From contig JABAKD010000023.1 of NCBI GenBank assembly GCA_012845835.1, forward strand, positions 26,577,972 to 26,641,971: DNA of 64,000 bases. Reading direction: 5' to 3'. The position numbers and the translations under genes are program-made. Positions 1-12,048 of the stretch are shown here, one piece after another; positions within the stretch are counted from its first letter, which is position 1, and the number at the start of each line of letters is the position of its first letter. The notes under the pieces are model-generated. The model ran no database searches. It was not told the DNA's origin and saw nothing but the letters and a program-made list of their open reading frames with translations. Source of the stretch: Undaria pinnatifida. Taxonomy: Eukaryota > Sar > Phaeophyceae > Laminariales > Alariaceae.

Positions 1-370
1 TCACTACACCTCTGCGTGTTCACTGCACGGCTGCGTGTTGCTGCCGTTGGGTGTCGCGTATCATACCGTACCTGTGGGATGGCCCGGGGTTGATGTGCTG
101 CTGCCCTCTTTTCCGCTTCTTCCTCTTCTGTTGCTGCTGCTATCGTCTGGGCCTCTGTTCGGCTGATGGCAGTCTTCTTCTGCGAGGCCGGATATGTGCT
201 TGAGATCGGTCTGTCCTCTGGTGGTGGTCGTGGCGAGGGTGATGGTGTGATGGTGTGTCTTTGTTGTCTTCGTCGTTTCTGAGAGACGAGGTTTGAATTT
301 CCGACCAATTTTAAACTGCTGTGACACGGCTCCCGTGACTCCCGAGAACCACAAAGGGGCCAGGTAAGTC
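1..370 (+). repeat. Dispersed repeat B, copy 1
   Basis: This stretch closely matches 30670-31050 in the same orientation, sharing long blocks such as the CTG-rich tract, the segment around 158-230 and the end near 370. Both copies end in a splice-donor-like AG|GTAAG. The minus strand of both copies holds a hydrophilic Ala/Glu-rich open frame, so the repeat may carry an exon of an unrecognised element. It probably continues to the left of the window. Function unknown. Confidence 0.7.
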
Positions 371-434
371 TTCCGGCAACCCCTTTTTGCACGACGATCG
401 TGCAAAGAAAAAGTGCACGACTCCAAAACGCCTC

Positions 435-497
435 CTGAACCACACACCCAGAAACCTGAACCACACACCCAGAAACCTGAACCACACACCCAGAAAC
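435..497. repeat. 21-bp minisatellite, 3 copies
   Basis: Three perfect tandem copies of a 21-bp unit (CTGAACCACACACCCAGAAA plus C) occupy this interval, directly after repeat B. The unit is a multiple of three. On the minus strand it reads as a 7-residue GFWVCGS repeat in an open frame, but no known family is involved. Confidence 0.85.
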
Positions 498-615
498 CCT
501 TTTTCAAATCAGAAACACAGCGTGAGTACCAAGGCACGATTACCGCACGCATCACAGCCCCCACACCGCCACAAGGGTCAAGCAGCACGCGCAAATCAGA
601 CGAAACACAGCAGGC

Positions 616-2344
616 ATGTCTCTGATGGATGTTGCCATCGCGATGGTGGCTCGTAGTGCAAGCGCTGACACCGACGTGCGATCCGAGCACCAGCAGAAGC
701 ACCAACGGCCGAATCATCGGGAGGAGGCACGAGCAACCGCAGGAGCGACAGCAGGAGAGGCTGCAGAGGAACAGGTGAGGATAGAAGTGTGTCCTGTGAG
801 ATCACGTTCGACGACGTGCACTCCGTGAACTGAGACTGCTGTGTCGCCGATGTGGATGACGCCTTGTTGCTGTGAGATCATGTGGGCTGAAGAAAATTTA
901 AAATTGGAAAAAAAACAGATCTTGTCATTTGTATGGACCATACATTGTACAAAAGTGATGAAGGCCTGGTACGTTCGTTTTTTGTGGCAAATATTAAATC
1001 TCTGCTAAGTCCTTCCTCTCGCAAAACCTGTTGGATGTAGAGGCATCATGGCAAATTCATCCACACGACCCGCCCGCCGTGTTTCCACCTATGATATTGG
1101 CCCATGTTGGAACTGTATTTTTGTTTTCAGGTGCTGCACAACCCGGACGTGCGTGCGGAGATAATTGCCTTCGTGGGCGGGCGGCAGCTGCAAGCGTATA
1201 TATTTGTAGGGAGGGATTCAATGCGGTGGCGAAACACATTTTTCGAAGGGATACCACGGGAAACCGCGAACTCCGCTATCGTGACGTCGGTTCCTCGCAC
1301 GATGGAGGCGTTGGGCTTAGGTTGGAAGCCGGGCAACGGAGCACTGAAATGTGCCGCAGGAGAGGGGAATATCGAAGTACTGAATCTGTTGCTGGAATCG
1401 AAGTACTGAAAGACGCACGTGACTTGGGCGAGTGGGGCGATGGAGTGTTCGCAGCTGCTGCGGAGGCCGGGCACATTCACGTTCTGAAGTTCTTGATCGT
1501 TGCCGGCTGCTATAAGGACCAGATCGGATTGAAGGCCTTAGAAGTCGCCGTTGAGTCGGGTAGTGCGGCCATGCTAGACTGCTGCGACATCTCTGACCTA
1601 CGTCATTCCAAAAATGGATTTGTTCTGGACGAGCAGCGCGTGGAGGCCGAGGCTATTGTGACCCCTCCTCTTAAAGAGGCGATAGCAAGCAGAGATTTGG
1701 AAATGGTGCGGTCTCTTTCGCATTTCGTGGGGGCTGCCGGGGAAAGCGGGGGATGGATGCGCGACCAAGTTCTGGAGTTTGCGGAAGATGGCGACATGAA
1801 GATTCTGCTATGCCTGGAGGATATGATCATGTGTGGGCGATATGAAGGGTTGTTCTTGGACACGTTCTGGACAGCGGTCGAACATGGCCGGTTTAGCGCG
1901 GTGGCCCAACTGTTGACTTGGTGGTGGTCAGGAGTACCTCCTCACATGCGCGCTGAAACGGGCGGCCAGCAACTTGTCCCGGACGGCGTCCTGGTCATGG
2001 TAGCCAGACTCGGACATTTGGGAATGTTGCGGTGGTGCAAAACAAACTTTCCCTTAGTTTCCCGGGGCTTCTGCCTGTATTGCGCTTCGGTGGACGGCTG
2101 GTCGCGTGTACCCGCCGACGCCGCTGGCGCCGGGCATGTCGATTTAGTTTTGTGGTGCCTCGATAACGGGTGGGAATATGACGAGAGTTGGATGGAAGCC
2201 GCTGGGAAGGAGGGACGTTCGCATGTCATTGCGGCGTTGGTGGGGAGGGGTTTCGCCTGCCAGGTGCAAGTTGAACAGGCAGCGAGGTGTGACGAGGGTA
2301 TGGAACGGTATCTTGCTGATCTTCTGCCTTGCGAGTGGCATTAA
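616..2344 (+). pseudogene. Ankyrin-repeat protein gene, two exons, disrupted
   Basis: Exon 1 runs from ATG 616 to 774 (53 codons, ends EEQ, donor CAG|GTGAGG). The intron is 775-1130 (acceptor TTGTTTTCAG|GTG). Exon 2 starts at 1131 in phase 0 with VLHNPDVRAEIIAFVGG, the conserved N-terminal block I recall from a large brown-algal ankyrin family. Degenerate ankyrin units follow, with motifs such as AAAAEAGHIHVLKFL, AVEHGRFSAVAQLL and AAGAGHVDLVLWCL spaced about 27-33 residues, to a stop at 2342-2344. Such proteins are usually cytosolic interaction scaffolds; no enzyme domain is visible. The frame is broken at 1371-1410, where a 14-bp direct repeat flanks a 26-bp insertion; removing 26 bp restores one continuous frame with normal repeat spacing. 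Exon 1 is less certain than exon 2. It could be an allele-specific break or an assembly error. Confidence 0.7.
1371..1410 (+). repeat. 26-bp insertion flanked by 14-bp direct repeats
   Basis: ATCGAAGTACTGAA occurs at 1371-1384 and again at 1397-1410, period 26. Because 26 is not a multiple of three, the ankyrin frame entering from 1131 hits a stop at 1407-1409, while the downstream ankyrin repeats lie in the other frame. A slipped duplication or unequal repair event is the simplest cause. Confidence 0.8.
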
Positions 2345-3015
2345 AAATCCGTACTTGTCGTGCCGCGCAAAGGTTTGCGCTGCTGTTTCAAGGTCGCGTG
2401 GCTACAGGTATTTTTAGATTGAAAACCTGCTGCGTTGTGATCGTCGTTGAGGGAAGATGGAGCCCAAGAGACGTGAAAAGAGACGTGAAAACGCACGCGT
2501 GCATGACGATCCATGCGTAAGGCTAGATGTTCGGAGGGAGGGACCGTCAAGGTGCTGGGTTCCTCGAGGAGATGAGGTTCTCGAGTCCTCTCGTTGCGCT
2601 TGCGATGTGCGGCAGACGTGCCCTTGAGCACAACACCTCAACACCAATCACCCGAAATGCTAATTGGCGCTCCTTATTAACGTGGTAATTTCGAACGGTC
2701 TGCTGGCTTTCAACTCGTACCCCCTTTATCACACACCCCGTTTACCACCGGTGGAAAATCACCATCCAATCACATCCAATGACCCCCACACCGCTTGAGG
2801 ACGTCGATGACATGGAATCATCCACCCAAACACGCTATGTGGCAGTCCATCACCTTGGATGTAGATCCACAGGGGGGGGTCGACCAACACCAAACGCGAA
2901 ATCCGCTGAGCAGCACGATGCCATCGGCCTCTAACTTCGTTTAACTTCCCTCGTGGTCGTGCACGAACACGTCTGAACAGGAAAGAACAGGAAACCGGCA
3001 ACCTCACCAACGTTT
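2345..3015. other. Intergenic stretch, no supported feature
   Basis: This lies between the ankyrin gene stop and the C-terminal end of the minus-strand MULE relic. Only short overlapping frames occur on both strands and none resembles a known domain. A G-run sits near 2873-2880. I see no repeat structure. Confidence 0.5.
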
Positions 3016-5411
3016 TCAATGGCCTTGCGCGCGTCCCCTAAGCAGTACCCCGCCGGATTTGATGCTAGACCGCTGCCTACTACCTTGACCTCTAGCGGCT
3101 GGTTGGCGCACAGCTTGTGGGTTGCCAACCACAGCCCCCTCTCCCGAAGAAATCCTCGCCGCGGCGTTGAGGCTACTCTCGAAAGTCTGTACGATGGCAC
3201 GCAGAGTGTCAGGGGGGACCAGCTGCACCCCAGAGCTCACGGCCGCACTGGTCCTCTTCAACATCCCAACGTACAGGAGCCGGCGTTCCTGGCTACTCTG
3301 CCCTGTCTGCGCATCCCTCCTCTGCAGAGTACATACACTCTATGGTGGCGTTCTCCGGGATTGCTGGGATTGCTTGCCAAGTGTCAACCATCGCTACGGT
3401 GGGGGCGCGTACTTGGTTTTCGTCGGACGCGCCGGCGTGGTTCCGCGCTACCATCCATTGCGGTTTGCACTCTGGTGGCCAAGCCTCTAGTTCCCTCAGG
3501 CCATTCTCTGTTAGCCAGTGCCTGTTGAGTATGCCTACATGGAATTTGAACTTCGGGGTCAAACGCATGGCCTGCCAAAAGTGCCGACAACATAGACCGA
3601 GCTCTTGCAGTGGACGGCACGAGCAGACGTGACTGCCATCCTCCATACTGCACACTATGTACTGCATCTCTCGGCCCTGACGGCTCTCAACGACTACGGC
3701 GACCGTCTCGACGCTTACCATCAAGTCGCCCAGGAACTCTAGTTTCCCTAGTGCTGAGGAACGTTCCGCCCCCTCAAGCACTTTGTTACCACCACCACAA
3801 AAAATGGCGGCGGCGCCCATCTCTTGGGTCATGAACCTAAGCGGCCACTGCCCAAGCCCGTAACGGATGGGGGCCATGAACCTCTCCCCAAACCACACCC
3901 CGCCAATGTCCTGAAGCTCAACAGCTGGAAGGGCGAGCCGAGCGCTGCGAAATTTGCCCGATGTTCCTGAGCCTCGAGTGTTCCCTCGAAGAACTCAAAG
4001 ACCCCTTGCAAAGAAGTCATCGCGCCGCAGACTTTCTTCATGATTTTGTTGATACCTGCCGCGGTTGGCAGGCGTGCCGAACATGGTTCGGTGGGCTGTC
4101 ACAACATCGCATGAAGTGGAGAACAAGTACATAGGACAGACATCGATGGACGTCTACCACACTTTTCAGAGGGCAGAGCAAAAAGGAGTTGAGGAAATGG
4201 GTCGCCAGCGGCGCTATTCCTAGTGTGGGCGCTGCAAAAGTATACAAGCACGCAACATGCAGCAGTGGACACGTGGCCGTGGTCGCCCCGACGAACACCG
4301 AAGCACAAAGCATACTCCGATACATGCTGACCACGCAAGGGCCCACCTTCGACTTGGCTGGAGGTGAAGGACGAAATACTGAACTTCAGCACAGAGAAAG
4401 CAGCTGCCCAGCGATGACGGTCCTTGTAGAGAGTGTGCCGCAAGTACTCCTCCGCCTTCGGGTATTTCTCGACCAGCTTTTCGAACGGTTCCTCGAACCC
4501 GGACTCCGACAGCCGGCCGCGCATCTCCAGGAAGTCTCCGAAGAAAGCCTATGAGTGTAGTGGGTGGGGTTACAGACAGCGACGATGGCCGAAGCGGCGG
4601 GCGCGTGGTGGGGGGGGAATGTTCAGTCCAAAGCAGTCTCTCTCCAAGCGCTTTCGTGTTGTCACAGGTTGAGTGTAGGCGGGTGAAAACACTGAACTCA
4701 AACAACAATAGCCGCTGCAAGTACGCGAGGATGTTCGGCGAGCGTATAACGGAGGCGGTTGCAGCTTGTCCGTGGTGACCACGCGGTGGGCCGGATGGTT
4801 AAAGCTTGTTCGGAAGTTCGCGGGGGACAACAGTCCCCGAGGCCAGCCGTTACGACTTATTCGACACTTTAAGGCACTGGTACGAACGGCAAATATCGTC
4901 GCCGGTGCTTTCGGCGAGGGCATGGCAACGCGACGCGAAGCGCGAAGCGCCAAACATACGATAATGTTCTTGTACCGGAACGCCACCTCCCCGTCTGCCC
5001 CAACAACCCAACAACCCAAGCCGAGTCGCATCTGCACACAAGGAAATGCGAACTCACTTGATACGCTTTCCCCAAGATGGGGCCGAGCTTCTCCCTGACG
5101 TTCTTGTACAGGTGCCATTGGCACCTGAGCATCGTCGCCCCAGGAAACCGGCTCTGCGCTGCTAAGGTACATGCAGCGTCGGCGTCTTGGATGAACACGT
5201 CCGGCCCCTGCCCGCCCCGCGTCTCCTTCCACGCATCCATCATCCACTCGAACGTCGTCGTCTGGGTGTCCGACGCAATCATCTGAAAGACGACGCGCGT
5301 GAAGTACTCTCCGTCAACCACTACGCCGATGCCCACCGGCAGCCTGTACATGTTTTTCACCGCGGTGTCGTCGTAGACAAAGACGTGGCCATACTTTATG
5401 GAGAGTGCCAC
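3016..5411 (-). pseudogene. Mutator-like (MULE) transposase relic 1
   Basis: Transcribed right to left. The DDE exon is 5411-5058 (118 codons, acceptor CTGCAG|GTG, donor CAA|GTGAGT) with FVYDDTAVKN, then FIQDADAA and LRCQWHLYKNV, typical of the MULE transposase core. Exon 2 is 4548-4347 (ends in SSQVEG, phase 1). Exon 3 starts at 4055 (GINKIMKKVCGAM) and carries a SWIM zinc finger, CSC then CCRH, near 3600. A C-terminal block around 3265-3016 matches the tail of the second MULE at 37.5 kb. Frameshifts lie near 3900 (before VWFGERF) and near 3285 (after a premature stop at 3293-3295), and no N-terminal zinc-finger exon is recognisable upstream of 5411. The intron positions and phases equal those of the second copy. 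The protein would cut and join transposon DNA in the nucleus; this copy looks dead. Confidence 0.85.
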
Positions 5412-5458
5412 CTGCAGCCGCCAAAGGGATGATAGAACCCGGGCTTGCGCAGCTTGAA

Positions 5459-5558
5459 TGTTTGGGTGGTGGTTCTCTTTTCCAACCCGTGGGTTAAGAT
5501 TAGGCGCTCCCACCTAATCTTAACCCATGGGTTATAAAAGAGAACCACAACCCACACA
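5459..5558. repeat. Large imperfect inverted repeat (hairpin)
   Basis: Arms of about 46 bp (5459-5504 and 5513-5558) are reverse complements with only a few mismatches, separated by 8 bp. The core reads GGGTTAAGATTAGG and its complement. It sits just upstream of the MULE relic's DDE exon, probably in an intron, and could be a MITE-like foldback insertion. Confidence 0.8.
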
Positions 5559-5620
5559 TCCAAGCCGTGGAAACCCCGCGGTGAAACCCTTACATGTCCC
5601 CTTTTTGGTTCTTGGCGGCG
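5545..5620 (-). repeat. Fragment related to 31030-31105
   Basis: Read on the minus strand, this block matches the plus strand just after repeat B at 31030-31105, including AAGGGGACA followed by GTAAGGGT and CGGGGTTTCCACGG. It links the MULE 1 upstream region with repeat B and suggests a shared parent element. Confidence 0.6.
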
Positions 5621-5639
5621 AGTCTTGAACGCAGCGGGC

Positions 5640-7090
5640 CAGATCTGCTTTGCATTGACCAATCATAGAGCTTTATTTGCTTTGTATCGTAATGCACCCA
5701 TTGTATCGAAACCCCATTTTGCTTTGCATTGACCAATCAAAAGGCTCTATTCTGCTTTGCATTTGCTTTGCATCGCGCCGCAATTCAAACTGCTCTGCAC
5801 GCTCCCCACTCGAACACTACCCACATTTTAGAAGCTCGAATGCCCTTCTACACACATTCCTGGAATGTCATGAGCTGGGGATCACCGTGCACATGCCGGC
5901 AGACCCTAATAAGCCAACGTTTTCGGTGAGGATGGCCCCCTGCGTCGACAACCACCACCGCCAAAAAAGCGATACAGATCGGGTCTAGTTGGAGCGACAC
6001 TGGAGCCTTGACCTGACCGGGCGAGTCTGTTTTCCGTGACGCGCAGCGCCAAGGCCAGCAACATGCAGCAATATCGTGAGTAGAAGGGTGATGCTTTCGC
6101 TGGTACTTTCATGCGCTTGATTGGTTGTGTATCGTTGTCTCGTAGGCTTCGTTTGACAAGATTCTGGTCAGGTTTGTAGGCGGTGTCTTCGTACGCTCCA
6201 TTGCACGAATACATAGCGCACGGATACAACCAGTGCACGAAACAGCAGCTACCAACTAACTGCTGTGTTGCAACAACAATAGGCCGCGGACAGCGGCGGT
6301 AACAGTACTAGGTACACCGCAGAGGGTAACAGACTGCTGGGGTTGCTACTGTACAGTGGTAGAGGTAATGCACATTACTTTGAGCGGCTGCGTACGGCGG
6401 TCGCGGCTGCTGTCTGCGGCATCCTATTATTGCACGCGTTGAGCACAGTCATCGAGTAGTCACATGTGGAAGACATTGGCGGAAAAAGGTTCACCATCAA
6501 CAGCAACGAGTGACAGCGGCAGCAGCGGCAACTGGGTTGCTACATGTATAGAGTGATAGAAGCTGTGTCAATTACTTTTTTAGACCTCTGCTGCTGCTGC
6601 TACTGCTGCTGCTGTCCTTCTTCTACGGCTACTGCTGCTGCTGCCCGGCTACTGCTGCTGCTGCCCGCGGCTCCCCAACGCACGTACCGTATTGCCGGAC
6701 AACATGCACACCGCGCACGTAGTCGATATACTGTTTTCCCAGGTGTGGAATAACAGCGGCAGTGATAGGCATGACAACAGCAACTGTCACATGAAGCAGC
6801 AGTAGCCGCTGCAAAAGCTGGGGTTTATGCTGTACAGCATCAGTAGTAGCTGTGTCGGTTCCGCTAGCTGTTGAGGATGTTGTTGCTGTTGTTTACGGTG
6901 TCCTGCTGTTCGTATCGCCGAGCAACTGTCGCCGTATACTTATGCCACTTACACAGATTGTCCAAGTACACAGGTTGTTAAGTGCACAGGTACTGTACTC
7001 TGTTTGGTAGGAACCTCAAGTCATCCAAGATAGGAATCAGCAGCATCTGTACAGCACCGTTTCTCTCTTCGCCCTTGCTTCTTGAAAAAA
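5640..7090. other. Non-coding stretch with short repeats
   Basis: A degenerate ~85-bp duplication around 5640-5775 repeats TGCTTTGCATTGACCAATCA. CTG/CAG-rich microsatellite sequence dominates 6580-6670. Short frames here encode low-complexity Cys/Leu runs and are not credible genes. Nothing else is recognisable. Confidence 0.5.
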
Positions 7091-7103
7091 AAGATGCTCA
7101 TAG

Positions 7104-8872
7104 ATTGATGGGATCCTCAACGCCGAAGCATCCATCGGGAGAACAATACGGCCTTTGGCAGGAGTGAGAAACGCGGACAAGGGGAAAGGATTTCACCACG
7201 TTAAGGTGAGATTGACTTGTTGTCGAGTAGATGGCGCGGAGGGACGATTCGTTCATGTCTCGTTCAGGCTTGAGCAACGTGCACCGCAACGCGTGTGATG
7301 CGCGTCACGTTCTACCGTGGACGTTCATCTCTTGAACTTGTTTCCACCCCATACCTCACATCCTTTCACGTTCTTCCCCTCCTCAGATGTACAGTATTGG
7401 CGTAATGGCGTCCAGACTGTTTCTGCCTGCTGACGTGTGACTGGTGATGCTGTTCCCTACCACTCTTTTAGGACGTTGCGCGGTGGGCGTGAAGGCCACC
7501 ACGCGCACCAATCATGCGCCTGTTCGTGGAGTGGGGCTCAGAGCCGTGACGGACGACATCGGCGCAAAACCATGCATAGCATTCCCGGGGAGAGCGATGC
7601 GGTGAGTGTCAGTTGTAAATATTCATGTGCTCTGCCCATGTAATAAACTTCTACGTTCAGTTTTCGATTTTGGTGCTTGAATCCAAAACCGCCCCGTCAG
7701 TGTGAAATATGCATTGATGAGCATACCGCCGTTGACCCCTTGATGTTTTCTACTTTCTTTGTGGTCGAATCCGTCCGGCCGCCACTGTTTTGGTATGACA
7801 AGGCAGCGAGTCAAGCAGAAGACGCCCGTTGGGCCGGAAGAAAATGACACTTCGCGCAGTCGTTCTGTCCTAGCAAGCACAGTGATACGTTAGGTTGTGC
7901 TGGTAAGTTTCAAACCCTCCGGCGTGTCATATATCGTGTCGGGGTTGAGTACCAATTTACTTCAAAAACACTTGAAGAATCACAGGTGACAAAGATAAAG
8001 ATTGCGCTTGGAGTGCAAACCATGTGAGCGAGTACAATGAGGTCGCGTCTCAGGCGCCTTTTTTTTTCTTGTTTCGTGCGTGTACCTGGGATTGCAAACG
8101 ATTGCTTGCCTCGTACGCCATGACCGGTTGGCGGAAATATCGCCTTGCTGCTTATCGCCTGTCCCCAAAATCTGTCTTCCTATCATCCCAATTTCCAGCG
8201 CCCCAGACGGCGAGTCTCAGTTGGAGCCCCCGACAAAATTAAGCCGGGTGCGGAAGACCTTGGCCTATTGGATCAGGCCTTCGATTTTATCTCACCAAGG
8301 TGAGTTTAGACGTGCTTGCGCCGGGGGGGACGGGGGGGGGCTGCATAGCTATGGGTAGACAACACAAAGAAATATCTTGGACAGGGCGGCTCGATTGCTT
8401 CGTAGATCATTGGGGCTATACCGTTGTACGGCGCCACACAAAGTTTGACCGCATTGACAATAATTGGCTCACTGTCACGACCGCAATAAAAACGCGACTT
8501 CGGTATGGTTGGGATCTTTGGAGATCGTCAATTAATAACTCAACTCACCTGGGCGCAGTCAGCATCGTCGAAAACTATTGTTTGCGTGCCATCGCGTATG
8601 ATGTCTTCATATTTAGCGAAATAGTACAGTAGGCATATGCCGGAGGAGGGCGTGCTAAGCACAACGGAGAGTTGCAATGTACCAAGTAGGCAGCACTATT
8701 TATGGGTCGCTTTCGCTCGTAATTCAATTACAGTCGCTCGCTCTGCGTCCAAACCAGCCGCGGTGAACTCAAGTTCTGGCCACCCCTCTCGAGGATCGTT
8801 GTCGACGCTAAAATCCCCAGCAATTCCAACGACGGCACAGGGACACGGACTCGGAGTTGCTAGCGTTTGCTA
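7104..8872 (+). other. Possible spliced gene, exon candidates only
   Basis: Several open segments are bounded by good splice signals: 7104-7205 (acceptor CATAG, donor AAG|GTGAGA, 34 codons), 7472-7601 (acceptor CTTTTAG, donor GCG|GTGAGT) and 8199-8299 (acceptor TTTCCAG, donor AAG|GTGAGT). A last candidate ends at a stop near 8870. The translations look protein-like but match no family I know, and the phases do not chain into one frame without unseen exons. Treat as a weak hypothesis. Confidence 0.2.
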
Positions 8873-10590
8873 GGGGTTTACGCTCTATGCTGATAGGCAA
8901 TTTTCGGGAGATACAGCCTGGTTGTAGTCGACCCCACTTTTCAATGGTGGGATTGAAGAAGATATCACATGCCGTGGATTTTTTCTGGGCTAGTGGCCGC
9001 GCGGATTGTTAGCGAGACCAGTGTGGGGTTTGCATTTTTTTCGCTACATCTGGAGGTGACGGGTGAACACCAGCTGCTCTGTATGGAGCTGCATTCGTGC
9101 ATCGTTCTTTGGACTCAATGTATACTGCCTGCCTTTATTCCGTTGCCACTCCGAATTGCGGCGTTATGATAGCATTGAGTTCTCAGTGACAGATAACCCC
9201 TCGTGTCGCCATCCCCTGTATCCTCCTTGCTGTTTGATCTGTTCGCGCCGTTAGCAGGATGTCTGCCGGGACACTATCGTCAAGCCTTTCGCCACCTTAG
9301 TATCTCGAAAGGGAGAACCCCGCAGGTACTGGACTTCACTGCCTTTGCGGCGAGCCGGAATGAAGCTGTAGCAATTCCAGAACGAGGTGCGGCCGACCGA
9401 TTAGAGGTGGAAGGCTGCGAGTGCAACTTTTTCGCAGGAATTCAAGAAAGACGTTGAAGCGAAGCGGGCAATATAGCAACAACACCAGCAAGAACACCAC
9501 TCTTCCGAGCGTCCCTGCGTCGCAAACAGCTCAAGCATGACCAGAACCGTCTGGGTTCGCTTGTGCTGTAAACGGGGTAAAGGTGGAGGGGGCAGTCTAC
9601 CTTTTGTTATGGGGTGTTGGTGTTAGGGAGGGGAGTGGGTGATGTGACGACCGAGGGACTAGAGAAGACGGTGACGTTGGCAACACTGACGTGAGAGGTG
9701 GAATTGTGGGCGGAGTACCGCCAAACGTAAGATAGAACGCTCAAGTGGGAGGCTGCCGTTTGATATTCCTACGCAAACGTGGAGCACGTGCCAACCAGGA
9801 GCGCCCAGGTTTGGCTAGGGTGGACCCACGGCTGATGGGCAGGAGGTCTGAGCAGGAAAAAATTTCAGATACAAATATGATTCCAGTCAAGCTTTGACAC
9901 GTCGAGGCCGCGTCGTCGATGTCTGCGCATGCGCGCAAAGCAAACAATACTTACAGGGGGCAATGCCGAAGGTAGAAAGGCCAAGTCTGTCTAGTATGTC
10001 ATGAGGAGCGTACACAGGCAGCTAATCCAGGCTGCGGTATAAGCCAGTGCAAGCCTCGCACATACATGCGTATTCGTACGTGCGTTGTATGGGCCCATGT
10101 CTCGTCTCAGTGGTGTGGCCCACGAAAGGCCGCATGCACACGTACGGATTGCAACTGAAGATTATTACTATCGGTACTATACTGCACCTGCTACACACCA
10201 GGCAATATGGTAGGACAATCTGTACTCTCCGTCCGGAATTCAGCATGCTGCTGTATTTATTCGTGAACCTTCCGCATGCTGCACGTCTTGAGTCCCGAGG
10301 TGCCACATCTTCCGCGTATCCTACCAAACGGTAAAAAATACAAGGGCTTTGCTCCGCGGGCGGCAGACGCCGCCCGCTACGCTCGCGCCAGGTATACAAC
10401 AACACAACCAAATGTGAAAGAGACAGGAATAAAAGGTGCATAATTTCATGAAGCCCGCGACTTGATAATGCCAAGAGCTCTATGGGGAGAGCTGTTTACT
10501 CTGTGCTGTGTCGCGAGCTTGCTGGCGATGTCACGTTCAGATTGGCAGTACGGGCGAACACGACAAAAAAAGACATTCATTATTCAGAAC
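8873..10590. other. Intergenic stretch, no supported feature
   Basis: Only short frames without recognisable domains occur. A GC-rich hairpin-like block lies near 10355-10377 (GCGGGCGGC and its complement). No clear repeat array. Confidence 0.4.
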
Positions 10591-11470
10591 GGGTGTATGA
10601 TAGCGCATCATCACCAGCTGCTTGTGGTAGAGCACCAAATACGAACGCAAGATGACATTGTGGTTGTACACCGTAGTATTTTTACTTACATCTATGGAAC
10701 TAGCTATGGAGAGCGACAACAAAAGCGAAATCGTAGTGCATCACCAGGGCCTGCTATTGGTCGGACGCAGCATACGAATGCCAAACGTAGTCGTATAACG
10801 TAGACGCTTAACTTGCATCTATCATATTAAGGCTTATATTAAGCTATACGGTTTATGCGCGTGGGGCGTATAAATAGACACTACTTGCAGTATATGAAAA
10901 ACGAGCCCGACTACCCAGTGCACATTGGACATGCACGTGATTCTACAACTTAATTGTACTTGGGGGGCCCAAAAATAACCAGCTGCTAGCTTACTGGCGT
11001 TTATTTATGGGCGTGGGTCGTATAAATAGATACTACTTGCAGTAGACGGAAAACGCATCCGTGGCTGTACTGCTTGCCATGAAGTAACGCGCTTGGGGCG
11101 CTAAAAAGAGCCAGGTGCTTGTGGTAGGGCACCAAATACGAATGCAAGACGCGGGTGTACATCGCAAGCTTTTACGGTACATCTACGATACTACTGGACA
11201 TCTATTAGCATGCGCACGGCGTTCAAAAGGATACACCTAGCTATCAAGACTGAAACAAATGCGAAATCGTAGTGCATCACCACGGCATGCTTATGGTAGG
11301 ACACAGAATACGAATGCAAAACGTAGTCGAATACCGTAGACGCCTAACTTACACCTATCGTATTATACTACACTTCTGGACTACTTGCAGTATACGGAAA
11401 AGGCATCTGAGCACCCGGTGCACATTGGACATGCACGGGGCTGTACTACCTGCCATCAAGTAACGCGCTT
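10590..11470. repeat. Degenerate tandem/dispersed repeats
   Basis: Blocks recur at irregular 130-350 bp spacing: the GTGCATCACCA...GAATGCAA...GTAG block near 10605, 10735, 11110 and 11270, and the TACTTGCAGTA...CACATTGGACATGCACG block near 10880, 11030 and 11385. This looks like an old, mutated satellite. No coding potential. Confidence 0.65.
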
Positions 11471-11689
11471 GACTTCCAGAAAAACATCTATAACTATGAG
11501 TACGAGCAAGTAGTCGAATTGGAACACTGTGATAACAACACTACATCGAAAAACAAAAACCCTTCCAACGAAGGTTGATCATACTGTGCCTATTTTATGC
11601 ACAAACTTCCACGACACGCAATATCACAAAACAATCTGTCACAATCTGCAGGGGAATATGAAAGTCAAAGGACTGCATCTAAAGGTTAT

Positions 11690-12030
11690 AAAAAGCCCAC
11701 TATGTGACGGAATACAAACATGAAGCAAGCACCTGACCAATATATGATGCAACTCGCTACGGCTAAGTGTTGGCGCGAAGTGACACTACGTACAAACACC
11801 AACATCGACGGTACAAAGCAGACCACGATGTGAGGGCATTCAAACACGAAGCAACTACCTAACCAACATGTGATGCAACTCGTTGGCGCGAAATAACATA
11901 GACACACGATACGAAGAAACACAAACGTCGACGTTACGAAACAGCCCACGATGCGAGGGAATACAAACATGCAGCAAAATACCTGACCACCATATGACGC
12001 AACTCACTACGGCTCTGTATTGGCACGAAA
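11690..12030. repeat. ~120-bp tandem repeat, about 3 copies
   Basis: Units share AAACAGCCCACGATGCGAGG, then ATACAAACATG, then CCTGACCA and GATGCAACTC, at about 120-bp spacing. A further fragment at 13385-13424 directly abuts the Ty3/gypsy LTR, so that element inserted into the same satellite. Confidence 0.7.
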
Positions 12031-12048
12031 TTGCATATAACTCTTTTC

